64,000 bases of DNA from UBA1181 sp963619325 (GTDB lineage: Bacteria; Bacteroidota; Bacteroidia; Bacteroidales; Paludibacteraceae): the NCBI GenBank assembly GCA_963619325.1, contig CAVEVQ010000005.1:20413-84412 (forward strand). Direction: 5' to 3'. Positions 46,138 through 55,538 of this stretch are shown here, one piece after another (within the stretch, counting starts at the first letter, position 1; each line of letters starts with the position of its first letter). A program made the translations under genes and the position numbers. The notes beneath the pieces are model-generated. The model worked only from the letters and a program-made list of their open reading frames with translations, was not told where the DNA came from and did no database searches.

Positions 46138-46896
46138 ATGAAAAACGCAAATGAAGTAAAAGAGGAGATGGTTGCGTGGATTCGCGATTATTTTCAGAAA
46201 AGCGGAGATGAGAACACGAAGGCTCTGATTGGTATCAGCGGTGGAAAAGATAGTGCGGTGGTAGCCGCCGCATGCGTTGCTGCCTTAGGTAAGGATCGGG
46301 TGATAGGTGTGCTGATGCCTAATGGTGTACAGTCTGATATTGCGGATTCTCAACGTGTTTGTCAAATCTTAGGTATAAAAAATTACACTATAAACATAGG
46401 TAACGCCTACGACGCTTTGTCTGAAGAGATATTGTCGAAAATAGAGGGGACTTTGTCTCCTCAATACAAGACAAACACCCCATCTCGTTTGCGTATGGTC
46501 TCTCTTTATGGTATTGCGGCCATCATCGGAAATTGTCGTATTTCTAATAATGGAAACAAATCAGAGAGACTGATGGGGTATTTCACAATTTGGGGGGATG
46601 GCGCAGGAGATTTTGCTCCTTTGGCTCATCTTTATGTAAGTGAGGTGGTGGCAGTCGGTAAGGCTTTAGGACTTCCTTCAGAATTGGTTGAGAAAGCTCC
46701 AAGTGATGGTATGAGCGGAAAAACTGACGAGGAAAACCTTGGTTTCTCGTACGAGGCAGTGGAAAATGTTCAAGAAGGAAATACAGATGGACTTTCACCA
46801 GAGGTGGTAGCAATGATTCAAAACAGAATAGATGTAATGAATTGGAAGGTGAATTTGTTGAATTTGCCTAATTTCAAGCCTGTCTGTAAAAGATAG
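46138..46896 (+). CDS. nadE: NAD+ synthase, ammonia-dependent
   Basis: NadE adenylates and amidates nicotinate adenine dinucleotide to NAD+. The 252-residue chain lacks the N-terminal glutaminase domain of the long form, so ammonia is the likely nitrogen source. The PP-loop ISGGKDSA lies at ~33-40. TNTPSRLRMVSLYGIA and the late KAPSDGMSGKTDEENLGFSYEAV loop are characteristic. It lies 171 bases after hisC, in a spacer with no clear promoter box, so read-through from the his operon cannot be excluded. Confidence 0.93.
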   Translation: MKNANEVKEEMVAWIRDYFQKSGDENTKALIGISGGKDSAVVAAACVAALGKDRVIGVLMPNGVQSDIADSQRVCQILGIKNYTINIGNAYDALSEEILSKIEGTLSPQYKTNTPSRLRMVSLYGIAAIIGNCRISNNGNKSERLMGYFTIWGDGAGDFAPLAHLYVSEVVAVGKALGLPSELVEKAPSDGMSGKTDEENLGFSYEAVENVQEGNTDGLSPEVVAMIQNRIDVMNWKVNLLNLPNFKPVCKR

Positions 46897-46960
46897 CTGG
46901 CGAAAGCAGTCTGTTTTGTAAAATTCAATGGATTTGTAGTGGAATATAATGGCAAATCAG

Positions 46961-46968
46961 TAATTTTG
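46961..46968 (+). promoter_or_regulatory. -7 box TAATTTTG of ilvE
   Basis: It fits TAnnTTTG and lies 42 bases before the ilvE ATG. The nearest TTTG (46933-46936) is 24 bases upstream, slightly too far. Confidence 0.5.
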
Positions 46969-47010
46969 CAAGAACTTAGTTAGAAAGTGTCTCAAGTAAT
47001 AAAGAAGAAT

Positions 47011-48036
47011 ATGGCAGATTTAAACTTGGATTGGTCAAACATCGGCTTCGGGTACAGAAGAACCGATTACAATGTGCGCTGTTATTATAGAGATGGTGCA
47101 TGGGGTGAAATAGAAATTTCTTCGGAAGAAACCATTAACATTCACATGGCGGCGACTTCTCTCCACTATGGACAGGAGGCTTTTGAGGGTTTGAAAGCTC
47201 GTCGTTGTAAAGATGGTAAGATTCGCGTTTTCCGTATGGAGGCAAACGCCGAGAGACTGCAGTCAACCTGCCGCGGTATTTTGATGCCAGAGTTGCCAAC
47301 AGATAAATTCTGTGCAATGGTAGAGAAGGTTATCAAGTTGAATGAGCGTTTCATTCCTCCATACGAGAGCGGCGCATCTCTTTATATCCGTCCCCTTTTG
47401 ATTGGTACGGGCGCTCAGGTGGGGGTTCATCCTGCGAAAGAATATTTGTTTGTGATTTTCGTTACGCCGGTAGGTCCTTATTTCAAGGGTGGTTTCGCCA
47501 CTACTCCTTATGTTGTGATTCGTGAATACGACCGTTCTGCTCCTTTGGGTACTGGTATTTATAAAGTGGGTGGTAACTATGCCGCAAGTTTGTTGGCAAA
47601 CCAGAAAGCTCATGATATGGGCTATTCTTGTGAGTTCTACTTGGACGCGAAAGAAAAGAAATATATCGATGAGGCGGGTGCCGCTAACTTCTTCGGCATT
47701 AAAAATAACACTTACATTACTCCTAAGTCAACCTCTATCTTGCCGTCTATCACCAACGATAGCTTGATGACTTTAGCAAAGGATTTAGGTTTAAAGGTAG
47801 AACGTCGTCAGATTCCGATAGAGGAGTTGGATACGATGGAGGAGGCGGGAGCTTGCGGTACAGCAGCTGTAATCGCTCCAATCGAGAGAATCGATGACTT
47901 GGCGATGAACAAGTCTTATGTATTGTCAAAAGATGGAAAACCAGGACCTGTTTGTACGAAATTGTACGAGAAGTTGCATGGCATTCAATATGGTGAAGAA
48001 CCAGATGTTCATGGATGGATCACTGTGATTGAATAG
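47011..48036 (+). CDS. ilvE: branched-chain amino acid aminotransferase
   Basis: This class IV PLP enzyme makes or degrades Leu, Ile and Val with glutamate/2-oxoglutarate. The chain is 341 residues from ATG 47011; an in-frame GTG at 46987 is less likely. The PLP lysine is K185 in GTGIYKVGGNYAASL. LHYGQEAFEGLKARR, GASLYIRPLLIGTG, the YLDAKEKKYIDEAGAANFF segment and the EEAGACGTAAVIAPIERI phosphate-binding loop all match the long BCAT subfamily of eukaryotes and Bacteroidota. It is monocistronic, with a terminator 25 bases past the stop. Confidence 0.95.
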   Translation: MADLNLDWSNIGFGYRRTDYNVRCYYRDGAWGEIEISSEETINIHMAATSLHYGQEAFEGLKARRCKDGKIRVFRMEANAERLQSTCRGILMPELPTDKFCAMVEKVIKLNERFIPPYESGASLYIRPLLIGTGAQVGVHPAKEYLFVIFVTPVGPYFKGGFATTPYVVIREYDRSAPLGTGIYKVGGNYAASLLANQKAHDMGYSCEFYLDAKEKKYIDEAGAANFFGIKNNTYITPKSTSILPSITNDSLMTLAKDLGLKVERRQIPIEELDTMEEAGACGTAAVIAPIERIDDLAMNKSYVLSKDGKPGPVCTKLYEKLHGIQYGEEPDVHGWITVIE

Positions 48037-48060
48037 TTAGAATAGAATATTTTATTTACG

Positions 48061-48092
48061 AAAAGTGGCGAAGTTAGATGCTTCGCCACTTT
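48061..48092 (+). terminator. intrinsic terminator after ilvE
   Basis: AAAAGTGGCGAAG (48061-48073) pairs with CTTCGCCACTTTT (48081-48093) around a seven-base loop. Confidence 0.9.
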
Positions 48093-48316
48093 TATTTTGT
48101 CTATAAACAGAATGAAAATGTAGATGTTAGAAATGGTTTGAAGATGAAAAATTGATGTTCGTTCGGAAAAAATGAGTGGAAAAATTGGAAAAATGGATTT
48201 TAAACAAGAAAAAATGTTTTTTGTTGAATGAAAAAAATACTGTTGCTATGTAGTTGTAATATTGCGTTGTTGAGAGAATAAAAAAATAATAACAAGATCA
48301 CATAATACGTAGAGAG

Positions 48317-50908
48317 ATGAAAAAGAGGTTTATATTTATCTTAGCGGCGAGTGTGGCCCTGCTTCTATGGGCAGAAAGCAAGATGATTTTCCATTTTAGT
48401 GGAGGATCGCTTGAGTCGATTAATTTGTCGGATATTGATACGATACGTTTCAATAATGGAGACATCGTCGTAGGCAAAGCGAACAAGCAGTATACCATCG
48501 CGGTGGTGGATAGTGCGACGTTTGAATTGGAAAATTCGGTTGGCGACACGGTTTTCGTTACCTACAATGGTTCTTCAGTCAATGTCATCAATCCGTATCC
48601 AGAAGATTCCATTACAGTTGTGTCTGATGGCGCAAATGTAGAGGTCGCATCTTCCGTGGATAGAAAAGGTGTAGTTTACTATTTGTCTGGTGCTTCTACC
48701 GATGGATCGTTTACTTTGACGCCAAGTCGTGGTTACACTTTGGTTTTTGATAATTTGTCTTTGACAAGTGCGACTACTTCTCCAATCATTTTGAACAAGG
48801 GTGCGGATGGTTCTTCTTATGCCGCTACGGTTAACTTGATTGGTGCTTCTTCTATTGCTGATGGTAGTTCTAATACCAACAAAGGTGCTATTCTTTCAAA
48901 GTCTAAATTGAAAATTTACAAGGATGAAAATGCACAGTCAGGTTCTTTGACGGTTACGGGAAACTACAAACATGCTATCAACTCTTCAAAAAGATTGGAA
49001 TTATATGGCGGAGAGCTGATCATTGCAGGTGCTGTTACCGATGGTTTTAATGGAGATGGTGTAGAGGTGTACGATGGAACACTGAAAATTTCGGGTGTCA
49101 ATGGCGATGGCGTAGATTGCTCTGAAGTGGTTCGTATTGAGGGTGGTAACGTGGTTGTCGAATCTACTGTAGACGATACGAAGGGTTTGAAATGTGATAG
49201 TATCATTGAAATTACTGGAGGAAATGTGAACATAACCGTCTCTGGGGCTGGATCAAAAGCTCTGAAAAGTGGTTATAAAACTATCCTTTCGGGTGGTGAG
49301 GTAACTACTACATTGAGTGCTACTGCCGCTTTTGTAGACACAGATGGTAGTTATAGTTATAATGCAGGAATCAAGTCTGATACTTCAATCGTTATCAACG
49401 GAGGTTCTTTGAAAGTTACTGGCGCAGGTATTGCCGCTCGTGCGTTGAATTGTGATAAGGATATTGAGATTTCTGGTGGTTCGTTCACTGCGGATTTGAC
49501 TGGTGCTCATTGCATTGAGACAAGCGATACATCTTCTGTTTTCGGTATCAAGGCAGATGGCTCTGTCAATATTTCAAGTGGTACTTCCATAATCAATATA
49601 GGTACGGCTGCAACGGCTTCTAAGGGAATTAAGGCTGCAACAGTAGATGTTTCTGGTGGTGAGTTGACTATTGTCAACAATGGAAAATATTTCTCATCCA
49701 CTTCATCGTCAAGTTCTTCTGGTTCCTCTTCTCAAGGTGGACGTCCTGGACAAGGTGGTAGTAGTTGGGGACAAACGACCACAACGGCTGATTTCGTAAC
49801 TGCAAAGGCTATCAAGGTTGATACTGACTTTACTATTACAGGGGGAACAGTCTCATTGACAGCAAATTACGGTAAGGGTATCATCTCCGACGGAACGGTA
49901 ACTTTGGGAGCAAAGAATGGTTCTGAGAGCGACTTCAATTTGAATATCACCGCAGGTAGTAGCGACTGTGGCACATACACCTCTGGCTCTTCTTCAAGCT
50001 GGGGAGGCATGGGCGGAGGTGGCGGAGGCGAATCTCGCACCAAAGTCAACGGAAAGCCAAAGGGTATCAGCACAGATGGTGAAATCAATATCAACGCAGG
50101 TACGATTACTATTAAGGCTTTCGATACGGGAATCCTTTCAACGAGTGCACCGATTAATGTCAATGGAGGTCTTGTCTACATTGATGCGCAATACGATCAA
50201 GGTATCTTTGCAAAGTATAGCACATTGACTTTCAATGGCGGATTTGTAAAAGTGTCAAATTCTTACGAGGCATTTTCAGGTAAGATTATGATATTCAACG
50301 AGGGTAGCTCAACTTATGCAGTCTCTTCGGATGATGCTTGGAATGCTACAGATGGAAACGAGAGTTCAAGCGAAGTTCACATCTATGTCAATGGTGGTGT
50401 ACACTATGCAGTTGGTGCAGGTGATGGGTTGGATTCAAACGGAGATATGGCGGTTTCGGGTGGTATCGTAGTCTGCTCGCAAACAGGAAATGGAAACTCT
50501 CCAATCGATACAGACAGCGGATGGACTCACACGGGTGGTTTCGTGTTGGCTTGTGGTGGTAGCGGAATGTTCAGTGAAACAATTCCTAACAGCTCTGCCG
50601 GACATATCTACACAAGTTCAGGAATGAGTATCTCGCAAAATCAATATCTAATTGTTGCTAATACTTCTGGAAGTGTACTTGCTGCTTTTAAAGTTCCGCA
50701 ATCTGCTCAAGCCGCCGTTTGTGCGTACAACAGTAGTGTAACTAATTATAAGTTCTATGTGGGTTCAAGTTTCAGTGGAACGTTAGACTACTTTGACGGT
50801 GTCTTCGGTCTTTATGATAGCAATCAGCCGACAATTTCAACTTCTAACTATACTGCTTATAGCGTTTCAACAACGAACGGAAATACAGGAGGTGGCGGTC
50901 GTTGGTAA
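48317..50908 (+). CDS. secreted Cthe_2159-type carbohydrate-binding beta-helix protein
   Basis: This 863-residue protein has an N-terminal hydrophobic signal (RFIFILAASVALLLWA). A DIDTIRFNNGDIV module typical of secreted Bacteroidota proteins follows. From ~100 to 720 there are right-handed beta-helix rungs of the type INGGSLKVTGAGIAARALNCDKDIEISGG, with many alternating ISGG, INGG and VSGG turns. This matches the Cthe_2159 family, whose founder binds cellulose and pectin-like polysaccharides. Two low-complexity inserts interrupt the helix: a Ser/Gly run near 465-490 and GGMGGGGGGE near 560-575. The C-terminus is glycine-rich (GGGGRW), not a T9SS sorting domain. Polysaccharide binding is inferred. 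Confidence 0.82.
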   Translation: MKKRFIFILAASVALLLWAESKMIFHFSGGSLESINLSDIDTIRFNNGDIVVGKANKQYTIAVVDSATFELENSVGDTVFVTYNGSSVNVINPYPEDSITVVSDGANVEVASSVDRKGVVYYLSGASTDGSFTLTPSRGYTLVFDNLSLTSATTSPIILNKGADGSSYAATVNLIGASSIADGSSNTNKGAILSKSKLKIYKDENAQSGSLTVTGNYKHAINSSKRLELYGGELIIAGAVTDGFNGDGVEVYDGTLKISGVNGDGVDCSEVVRIEGGNVVVESTVDDTKGLKCDSIIEITGGNVNITVSGAGSKALKSGYKTILSGGEVTTTLSATAAFVDTDGSYSYNAGIKSDTSIVINGGSLKVTGAGIAARALNCDKDIEISGGSFTADLTGAHCIETSDTSSVFGIKADGSVNISSGTSIINIGTAATASKGIKAATVDVSGGELTIVNNGKYFSSTSSSSSSGSSSQGGRPGQGGSSWGQTTTTADFVTAKAIKVDTDFTITGGTVSLTANYGKGIISDGTVTLGAKNGSESDFNLNITAGSSDCGTYTSGSSSSWGGMGGGGGGESRTKVNGKPKGISTDGEININAGTITIKAFDTGILSTSAPINVNGGLVYIDAQYDQGIFAKYSTLTFNGGFVKVSNSYEAFSGKIMIFNEGSSTYAVSSDDAWNATDGNESSSEVHIYVNGGVHYAVGAGDGLDSNGDMAVSGGIVVCSQTGNGNSPIDTDSGWTHTGGFVLACGGSGMFSETIPNSSAGHIYTSSGMSISQNQYLIVANTSGSVLAAFKVPQSAQAAVCAYNSSVTNYKFYVGSSFSGTLDYFDGVFGLYDSNQPTISTSNYTAYSVSTTNGNTGGGGRW

Positions 50909-50942
50909 TTTCAAAGAACGTATTTTACATTTTCTATAACGA

Positions 50943-50981
50943 AAGGGAAGTCTTCTGCGGAGGACTTCTCTTTCTTTTTTT
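50943..50981 (+). terminator. intrinsic terminator after the beta-helix gene
   Basis: AAGGGAAGTC (50943-50952) pairs with GACTTCTCTT (50963-50972) and is followed by a T-rich tail. Confidence 0.8.
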
Positions 50982-50984
50982 TTG

Positions 50985-50992
50985 TATTTTTG
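50985..50992 (+). promoter_or_regulatory. -7 box TATTTTTG of the LOG-family gene
   Basis: It fits TAnnTTTG, 18 bases before the ATG at 51010 and directly after the previous terminator. Confidence 0.45.
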
Positions 50993-51009
50993 TTAAAAAT
51001 AATGTTTGA

Positions 51010-51594
51010 ATGATGGTGAATTTGGTTTCTGTTTATTGTGCTTCAAGTTCAAAAGTGAGTGATATTTTTAAAAGACAGGCATTTCGTTTGGGAGAATTGT
51101 TGGCAGAGCGGAAGATTGCTGTGAAGTATGGTTCCGGAAAAGTCGGACTGATGGGTGAATTGGCTAAGGGCGTTCTTTCAAAAAAAGGAAAACTCATTGG
51201 CGTTATTCCTCAGTTTATGGTAGACGAAGGTTGGTCAAATCCGGAAGTTACGGAAGAAATCGTTACGGAGACGATGCGCGAAAGAAAGTATATCCTCTCA
51301 AAAGATGTTGATGCGGTCATCGCTCTTCCTGGCGGTGTAGGTACTTTGGAAGAATTAATGGAGGTAATCACAGGTCGACAGTTGGGACTCTTTAAAAGTC
51401 CAGTTATTATAGTTAATATAAATCATTTTTATGATGACTTGTTAAGAATGTTTCAACATGCCGCGAATGAAAATTTTATGAGGGAGACTCATCTGGAATT
51501 GTGGAAAGTTGTTGATAATGTGGAAGATGTATTAAAAGCAATAGAAAACGAAAGTGTTTTAGACGAAAATGTGCGTAAGTTTGCAGCTATTTGA
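51010..51594 (+). CDS. LOG-family nucleotide 5'-monophosphate phosphoribohydrolase
   Basis: This 194-residue Rossmann-fold protein has the LOG/TIGR00730 motif LPGGVGTLEELMEVITGRQLGL and the upstream VKYGSGKVGLMGELAKGVL nucleotide-binding loop. EMIVTET-like acidic residues are followed by the RERKYIL arginine segment. The family releases the base from cytokinin-type or ordinary nucleoside monophosphates. In bacteria it is usually a nucleotide salvage or housekeeping enzyme. Either ATG 51010 or 51013 may be the start. The sacsin-like ATPase gene follows 35 bases later. Confidence 0.9.
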   Translation: MMVNLVSVYCASSSKVSDIFKRQAFRLGELLAERKIAVKYGSGKVGLMGELAKGVLSKKGKLIGVIPQFMVDEGWSNPEVTEEIVTETMRERKYILSKDVDAVIALPGGVGTLEELMEVITGRQLGLFKSPVIIVNINHFYDDLLRMFQHAANENFMRETHLELWKVVDNVEDVLKAIENESVLDENVRKFAAI

Positions 51595-51629
51595 AATTTC
51601 TTATACGGTCTACAAATAGAATAATCTAT

Positions 51630-54266
51630 ATGATTCAACCAAATTCAGCTCGATGGTTCGCTGAACTTCAACAAAAAAGAAGAAAATTGGCAGAACAACT
51701 TAAAGATCCTGCGGCACAAGGGCTGTGGAAATCTGTCGTTGACAAATATTCTGACAATGCGCATTTTGTCTTTGAGTTGCTTCAAAATTCTGATGATGCT
51801 AAAGCCTCGATAGTAAGGGTTTATTTCGATGATGACGAGGTGGAGTTTATCCATAATGGTATTGTTCCATTTACTATATCAGACCCATCGAAAGAAAATT
51901 ATGCTGAGCGTTCTGCTTGGGGACATATCAATGCGCTGACGTCTATCGGGGCAAGTAATAAGGTGGATGAACCGCAAATCGGAAAGTTTGGTGTCGGATT
52001 TAAGTCTGTTTTTAAGTATGTCGATATCCCACATATTGAAGATGATGAATTCTCTTTTGATATTGAAGATTATATCGTTCCGGTTTTGAAAGAGAGGAGA
52101 AGTAGTCGCCGAAAAAAAGGAGAAACCTCTTTTATTCTTCCTTTGAGGAATCCTCTTGATAAAGAGAAAAATACGTCGTTGAATGTGATTAAACAAAAGT
52201 TTGATCTGCTTCATCTTCCTTTACTTTTTTTACCACATTTAGAAAAAATTGAACTATTTCAAGGAAATGTAAAATATTCATTTTATTCAAAGAAAATATT
52301 AAACAATCAATCATTTGATGATTTAATTTATTATGATTTGTGCTTGTCTGAACCCAATAAGAAGTACATTGGATGCAGATTGTTTGAAAAGAAAATTTCT
52401 TCGGAAAGTGATTTGAAAATTTCTTGTTGCTATTTCTTCAATGAGAAAGGAGAGTGGTTGAAAGATGATGCGTTAAACGAATCATTGTTCTGCTATTTTC
52501 CAACTTCTCAAAAATTGCATTTCCCCTATGTTATGAATGCGCCTTTCCGACTGACGGAGAGTCGAGAATCGCTTAAGGAAAATGATGAGTGGAATGAACG
52601 AATGGCGACAGAATTGGGTGTGTTGGCTGTCTCCTCGGTGAATTTTATGATAAAGCAAGAGCCGTTGGATAGTGCCTTGTGTTTTTCTGTGTGTGAAATG
52701 TTTCCGAAAACAGAAGAATTGAAAAAACACAAAGAGGGGTTCTCAAAAACTCATGTTGAGGCAATTAAGAGGGAGTTGCAAACAGCAAGGATTTTTTTGT
52801 CGCAGGAGGAAAAATGGGTGGATGGAAATCACCTTGCTGTGGCAGATTCTGCGGATTTGCAAAATTTGCTGGATGACGATTTCCTTCATGAAAAATGGAC
52901 GGCAGCGACGGAAAACACTTTGCTGAATTTTGTGTATCTTGCCACAGACTTGAGATTTGCCGAACTGAAGTCTTTCTTGGAGAATTACGAACTTTCTGTT
53001 TTTCGTGTTAAAGGGAGAGAATTTGTTCGGCGTTTACGGAAGGAGGATGTGGAGACGATGCCTATAGAAAAAGTCTGTAGATTGTATTGCTATTTGAATA
53101 TCTTGTCAAAAAGAGATATAGAAATTGCTAAATGTTTGAAAAAGAAACAGATATATCTTAGCGAAAGTGGCGTTTGTTTCTCTCCTAAAGAGATTTTCCT
53201 TTCGTCGGGTGTGACGGGGAAATATCCTATTATTCATTCTTATTTCATTCAGAATAAGAGTGTTATGCGTTTTTTTGAACGGATGGGAGTCTCTAAACCA
53301 AGTGAGTTGATAGAGATTCTCCAATATATATTTCCTCTTTACCAAAAAGGGGAGTTTTCGCTAGATGATAAGGAGAAAAACGCGGAACATATAAGGTTTA
53401 TTTTCCATTATGTTCAATCCTTACCTTTGTTTGATGATGATAGAAGAGAATTTTGTGAAATTTTGTCGAATATTCACATCTTGAGGGTAAAAACTATTGA
53501 GGGGGTCGTACAATATGTTGCTCCGAAAGAGGCATATCATCGGACGACTGATTTGGTTGATTTTATGTCTGATTGTCCATCTGCGTATTTCTTTGATAAT
53601 GAGTGGATTGTTGAAAATATTCTGCCAGAAGAGCGAGATGATTTCTATACGTTTTTGTCGGAAATTGGTGTGCATTTCGGATTGAATATCAAAGAGGTAA
53701 GACGAAATAAAAATTCAAAGTACTATTATGATTTAGACCTTCATCCGGTGTCGTTGCGAACTGTCGATGAGGGTGCACAAGAGATTATAGATAAGGATAT
53801 CGAAGGGGCATCTCCCGAGCAGTGGACGGAACGCAAGTCCGTAGCCTTTTTCAACCTTCTTAACAAGTCTGTGCAGAGTCTGACGACCTATCTTTTTAAT
53901 GTCTCTTTGGAGGGAACTTACCGTTATGTGCAGAAAGGAAAACGTAATTATACGGAGGAGGTGATTTATCATACAACGGCAAAATCTATTGTCTATCATT
54001 CCCCTTGGTTAAAGTCGACTGATGGTCAATGGGTGTCGCCAGAGACGGTGAAACAATCGTCGCAGTTAGCTCCTATTTATAATTTAAATGCGGTCGATCT
54101 ATTGTTTATGTTAGGTATCCAAAATGTGAAAATTCCAACGAATTTAACCGTAGAAGAAAAAGAGTTTGTCTCTTTTGCTTTACAGTGTAAATCGGAGGGG
54201 TTGTCATTGAAAGACTTAGAAAACGCTATCGATTTGTGGAAAAAACACAAAAAAAGTTCTATTTAA
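51630..54266 (+). CDS. sacsin-like GHKL ATPase-domain protein
   Basis: The 878-residue protein starts at ATG 51630; an earlier TTG overlapping the LOG-gene stop is possible. Residues ~30-260 are a GHKL (Hsp90/MutL/sacsin-type) ATPase. The N-box is FELLQNSDDAKAS (E49, N53, D56). A weak G1 box EFIHNG follows at ~72-77. The lid and G2 region is SIGASNKVDEPQIGKFGVGFKSVF (split here at ~105-116 and 117-128), close to sacsin and MORC-like proteins. The remaining ~600 residues are mostly helical, show no enzyme motif I recognise and have no membrane segment. Prokaryotic sacsin-type ATPases occur alone or in defence loci. Here the flanking genes are housekeeping. Function unknown. Confidence 0.8.
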   Translation: MIQPNSARWFAELQQKRRKLAEQLKDPAAQGLWKSVVDKYSDNAHFVFELLQNSDDAKASIVRVYFDDDEVEFIHNGIVPFTISDPSKENYAERSAWGHINALTSIGASNKVDEPQIGKFGVGFKSVFKYVDIPHIEDDEFSFDIEDYIVPVLKERRSSRRKKGETSFILPLRNPLDKEKNTSLNVIKQKFDLLHLPLLFLPHLEKIELFQGNVKYSFYSKKILNNQSFDDLIYYDLCLSEPNKKYIGCRLFEKKISSESDLKISCCYFFNEKGEWLKDDALNESLFCYFPTSQKLHFPYVMNAPFRLTESRESLKENDEWNERMATELGVLAVSSVNFMIKQEPLDSALCFSVCEMFPKTEELKKHKEGFSKTHVEAIKRELQTARIFLSQEEKWVDGNHLAVADSADLQNLLDDDFLHEKWTAATENTLLNFVYLATDLRFAELKSFLENYELSVFRVKGREFVRRLRKEDVETMPIEKVCRLYCYLNILSKRDIEIAKCLKKKQIYLSESGVCFSPKEIFLSSGVTGKYPIIHSYFIQNKSVMRFFERMGVSKPSELIEILQYIFPLYQKGEFSLDDKEKNAEHIRFIFHYVQSLPLFDDDRREFCEILSNIHILRVKTIEGVVQYVAPKEAYHRTTDLVDFMSDCPSAYFFDNEWIVENILPEERDDFYTFLSEIGVHFGLNIKEVRRNKNSKYYYDLDLHPVSLRTVDEGAQEIIDKDIEGASPEQWTERKSVAFFNLLNKSVQSLTTYLFNVSLEGTYRYVQKGKRNYTEEVIYHTTAKSIVYHSPWLKSTDGQWVSPETVKQSSQLAPIYNLNAVDLLFMLGIQNVKIPTNLTVEEKEFVSFALQCKSEGLSLKDLENAIDLWKKHKKSSI

Positions 54267-54352
54267 CGCATTTTTTTTAGAAAAGAGTAGATTTGTCCCG
54301 ACTGAATGGCTATAAAATAGTGTTATTTTTTAGAAACTGAAAAAATAATCAT

Positions 54353-54360
54353 TATTTTTG
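54353..54360 (+). promoter_or_regulatory. -7 box TATTTTTG of ribD
   Basis: It fits TAnnTTTG and lies 26 bases before the ribD ATG at 54387. Confidence 0.5.
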
Positions 54361-54386
54361 TTGAAAATCCATAAAAAAGAGTGTCT

Positions 54387-55481
54387 ATGGTATCTGAGTT
54401 TTTTATGAGTCGTTGCTTGCAGTTGGCGGAGAAAGGTTTTGGTCATGTCTCTCCTAATCCGATGGTTGGTGCTGTCATAGTATATGAGGACGAGATAATA
54501 GGTGAGGGATATCATCAACAATATGGTGGCCCGCATGCCGAGGTGAATGCGATTGCATCTGTAAAAGACCCGTCACTGCTGCCAAAATCGACGATTTATG
54601 TGAGTTTAGAACCTTGTTGCCATTATGGTAAGACTCCTCCTTGTGTTGATTTGATTTTGGAAAAAAGAATCCCTCGTGTTGTGGTTTGTAACCTTGATCC
54701 TTTCCCTGCCGTCTATGGAAAAGGAATTGATAAATTGCGCGCTGCAGGAGTTGAAGTGGAAGTCGGCGTGAAGAAAGAGGAAGGTTGGTGGTTAAACCGT
54801 CGTTTTTTCACCTATCATGAGAAGCATCGTCCATATATTTTCTTGAAATGGGCGCAGACAGCCGATGGGTTCGTGGATAAAATTCGTTTTGACAGTACAG
54901 AAGAGTCTTTGTGCATATCAAACGAAGAATCTTTAAAGGCAATGCATCAATTTCGTTCGGGTGAGACTGCTATTATGGTGGGTCCCAACACGGCGATACT
55001 TGACAACCCTTCTTTGACGATTCGCTATGCGGAAGGAAAGCAGCCTATCCGTGTGTTGTTGGATCGTGATTTGAAAGTGCCGCAAGGTCAGAAAATCTTC
55101 GATGGTTCTGTACCTACATGGGTCCTGACCAAGGAGGTGCCGACAGACCAACTTTCAAATGTGAAATATCTTCAGTGCAATTTCCATAATGATGGAAGTT
55201 TAGATATTGAAAGTTTCTATAAAGTATTGTATGATAATAAGATAGAGTCGTTGATTGTCGAGGGTGGCACTCTTTTATTGGATAGCTTAATTGCGGAAGA
55301 TGCGTGGGACGAATTGCGTGTGGAAGTCAATCGTTCTTTGTTCATAGGAAAGGGTGTGAAAGCGCCTAAAATTGATGTGGAGAAGATGGACCTTCAGAAA
55401 TATCAGATAGAGCAGTTCGGGAAGAATGAGGTATTGATGTTCCGTAGGGCGTCTATAGGGTATAGCACTTGTGGTGAATAA
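54387..55481 (+). CDS. ribD: bifunctional riboflavin biosynthesis deaminase/reductase
   Basis: RibD performs the second and third steps of riboflavin synthesis. Residues ~1-145 are the cytidine-deaminase-like domain with H50-A-E52 and PCCHYGKTPPC (C77, C86): zinc ligands and catalytic glutamate. Residues ~150-364 are the NADPH reductase domain, with FLKWAQTADGFVDK, MVGPNTAILDNPSLTIR and VEGGTLLLDSL. The protein is 364 residues from ATG 54387; a GTG two codons earlier is possible. No other rib gene is in the window. Confidence 0.96.
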   Translation: MVSEFFMSRCLQLAEKGFGHVSPNPMVGAVIVYEDEIIGEGYHQQYGGPHAEVNAIASVKDPSLLPKSTIYVSLEPCCHYGKTPPCVDLILEKRIPRVVVCNLDPFPAVYGKGIDKLRAAGVEVEVGVKKEEGWWLNRRFFTYHEKHRPYIFLKWAQTADGFVDKIRFDSTEESLCISNEESLKAMHQFRSGETAIMVGPNTAILDNPSLTIRYAEGKQPIRVLLDRDLKVPQGQKIFDGSVPTWVLTKEVPTDQLSNVKYLQCNFHNDGSLDIESFYKVLYDNKIESLIVEGGTLLLDSLIAEDAWDELRVEVNRSLFIGKGVKAPKIDVEKMDLQKYQIEQFGKNEVLMFRRASIGYSTCGE

Positions 55482-55505
55482 ATTTAGACTTTCCAAATTT
55501 TAAGG

Positions 55506-55513
55506 TATATTTG
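55506..55513 (+). promoter_or_regulatory. -7 box TATATTTG of the cls-sufT-lpxH operon
   Basis: It is a perfect TAnnTTTG box 25 bases before the cls ATG, after the ribD stop. The -33 region is only ATTTA. Confidence 0.55.
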
Positions 55514-55538
55514 TGAAAACACTTGAAACTAATTTCAG

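Noticed and set aside
46897..47010. Possible Leu/Ile/Val attenuator or riboswitch upstream of ilvE, by analogy with hisL
   Set aside because: The spacer holds only a promoter box. No short frame rich in branched-chain codons and no terminator hairpin are seen.
51010..55481. Defence island around the sacsin-like ATPase
   Set aside because: Its neighbours are a LOG-family enzyme and ribD. No helicase, nuclease, toxin or methylase is present, so only an orphan-gene hypothesis is left.
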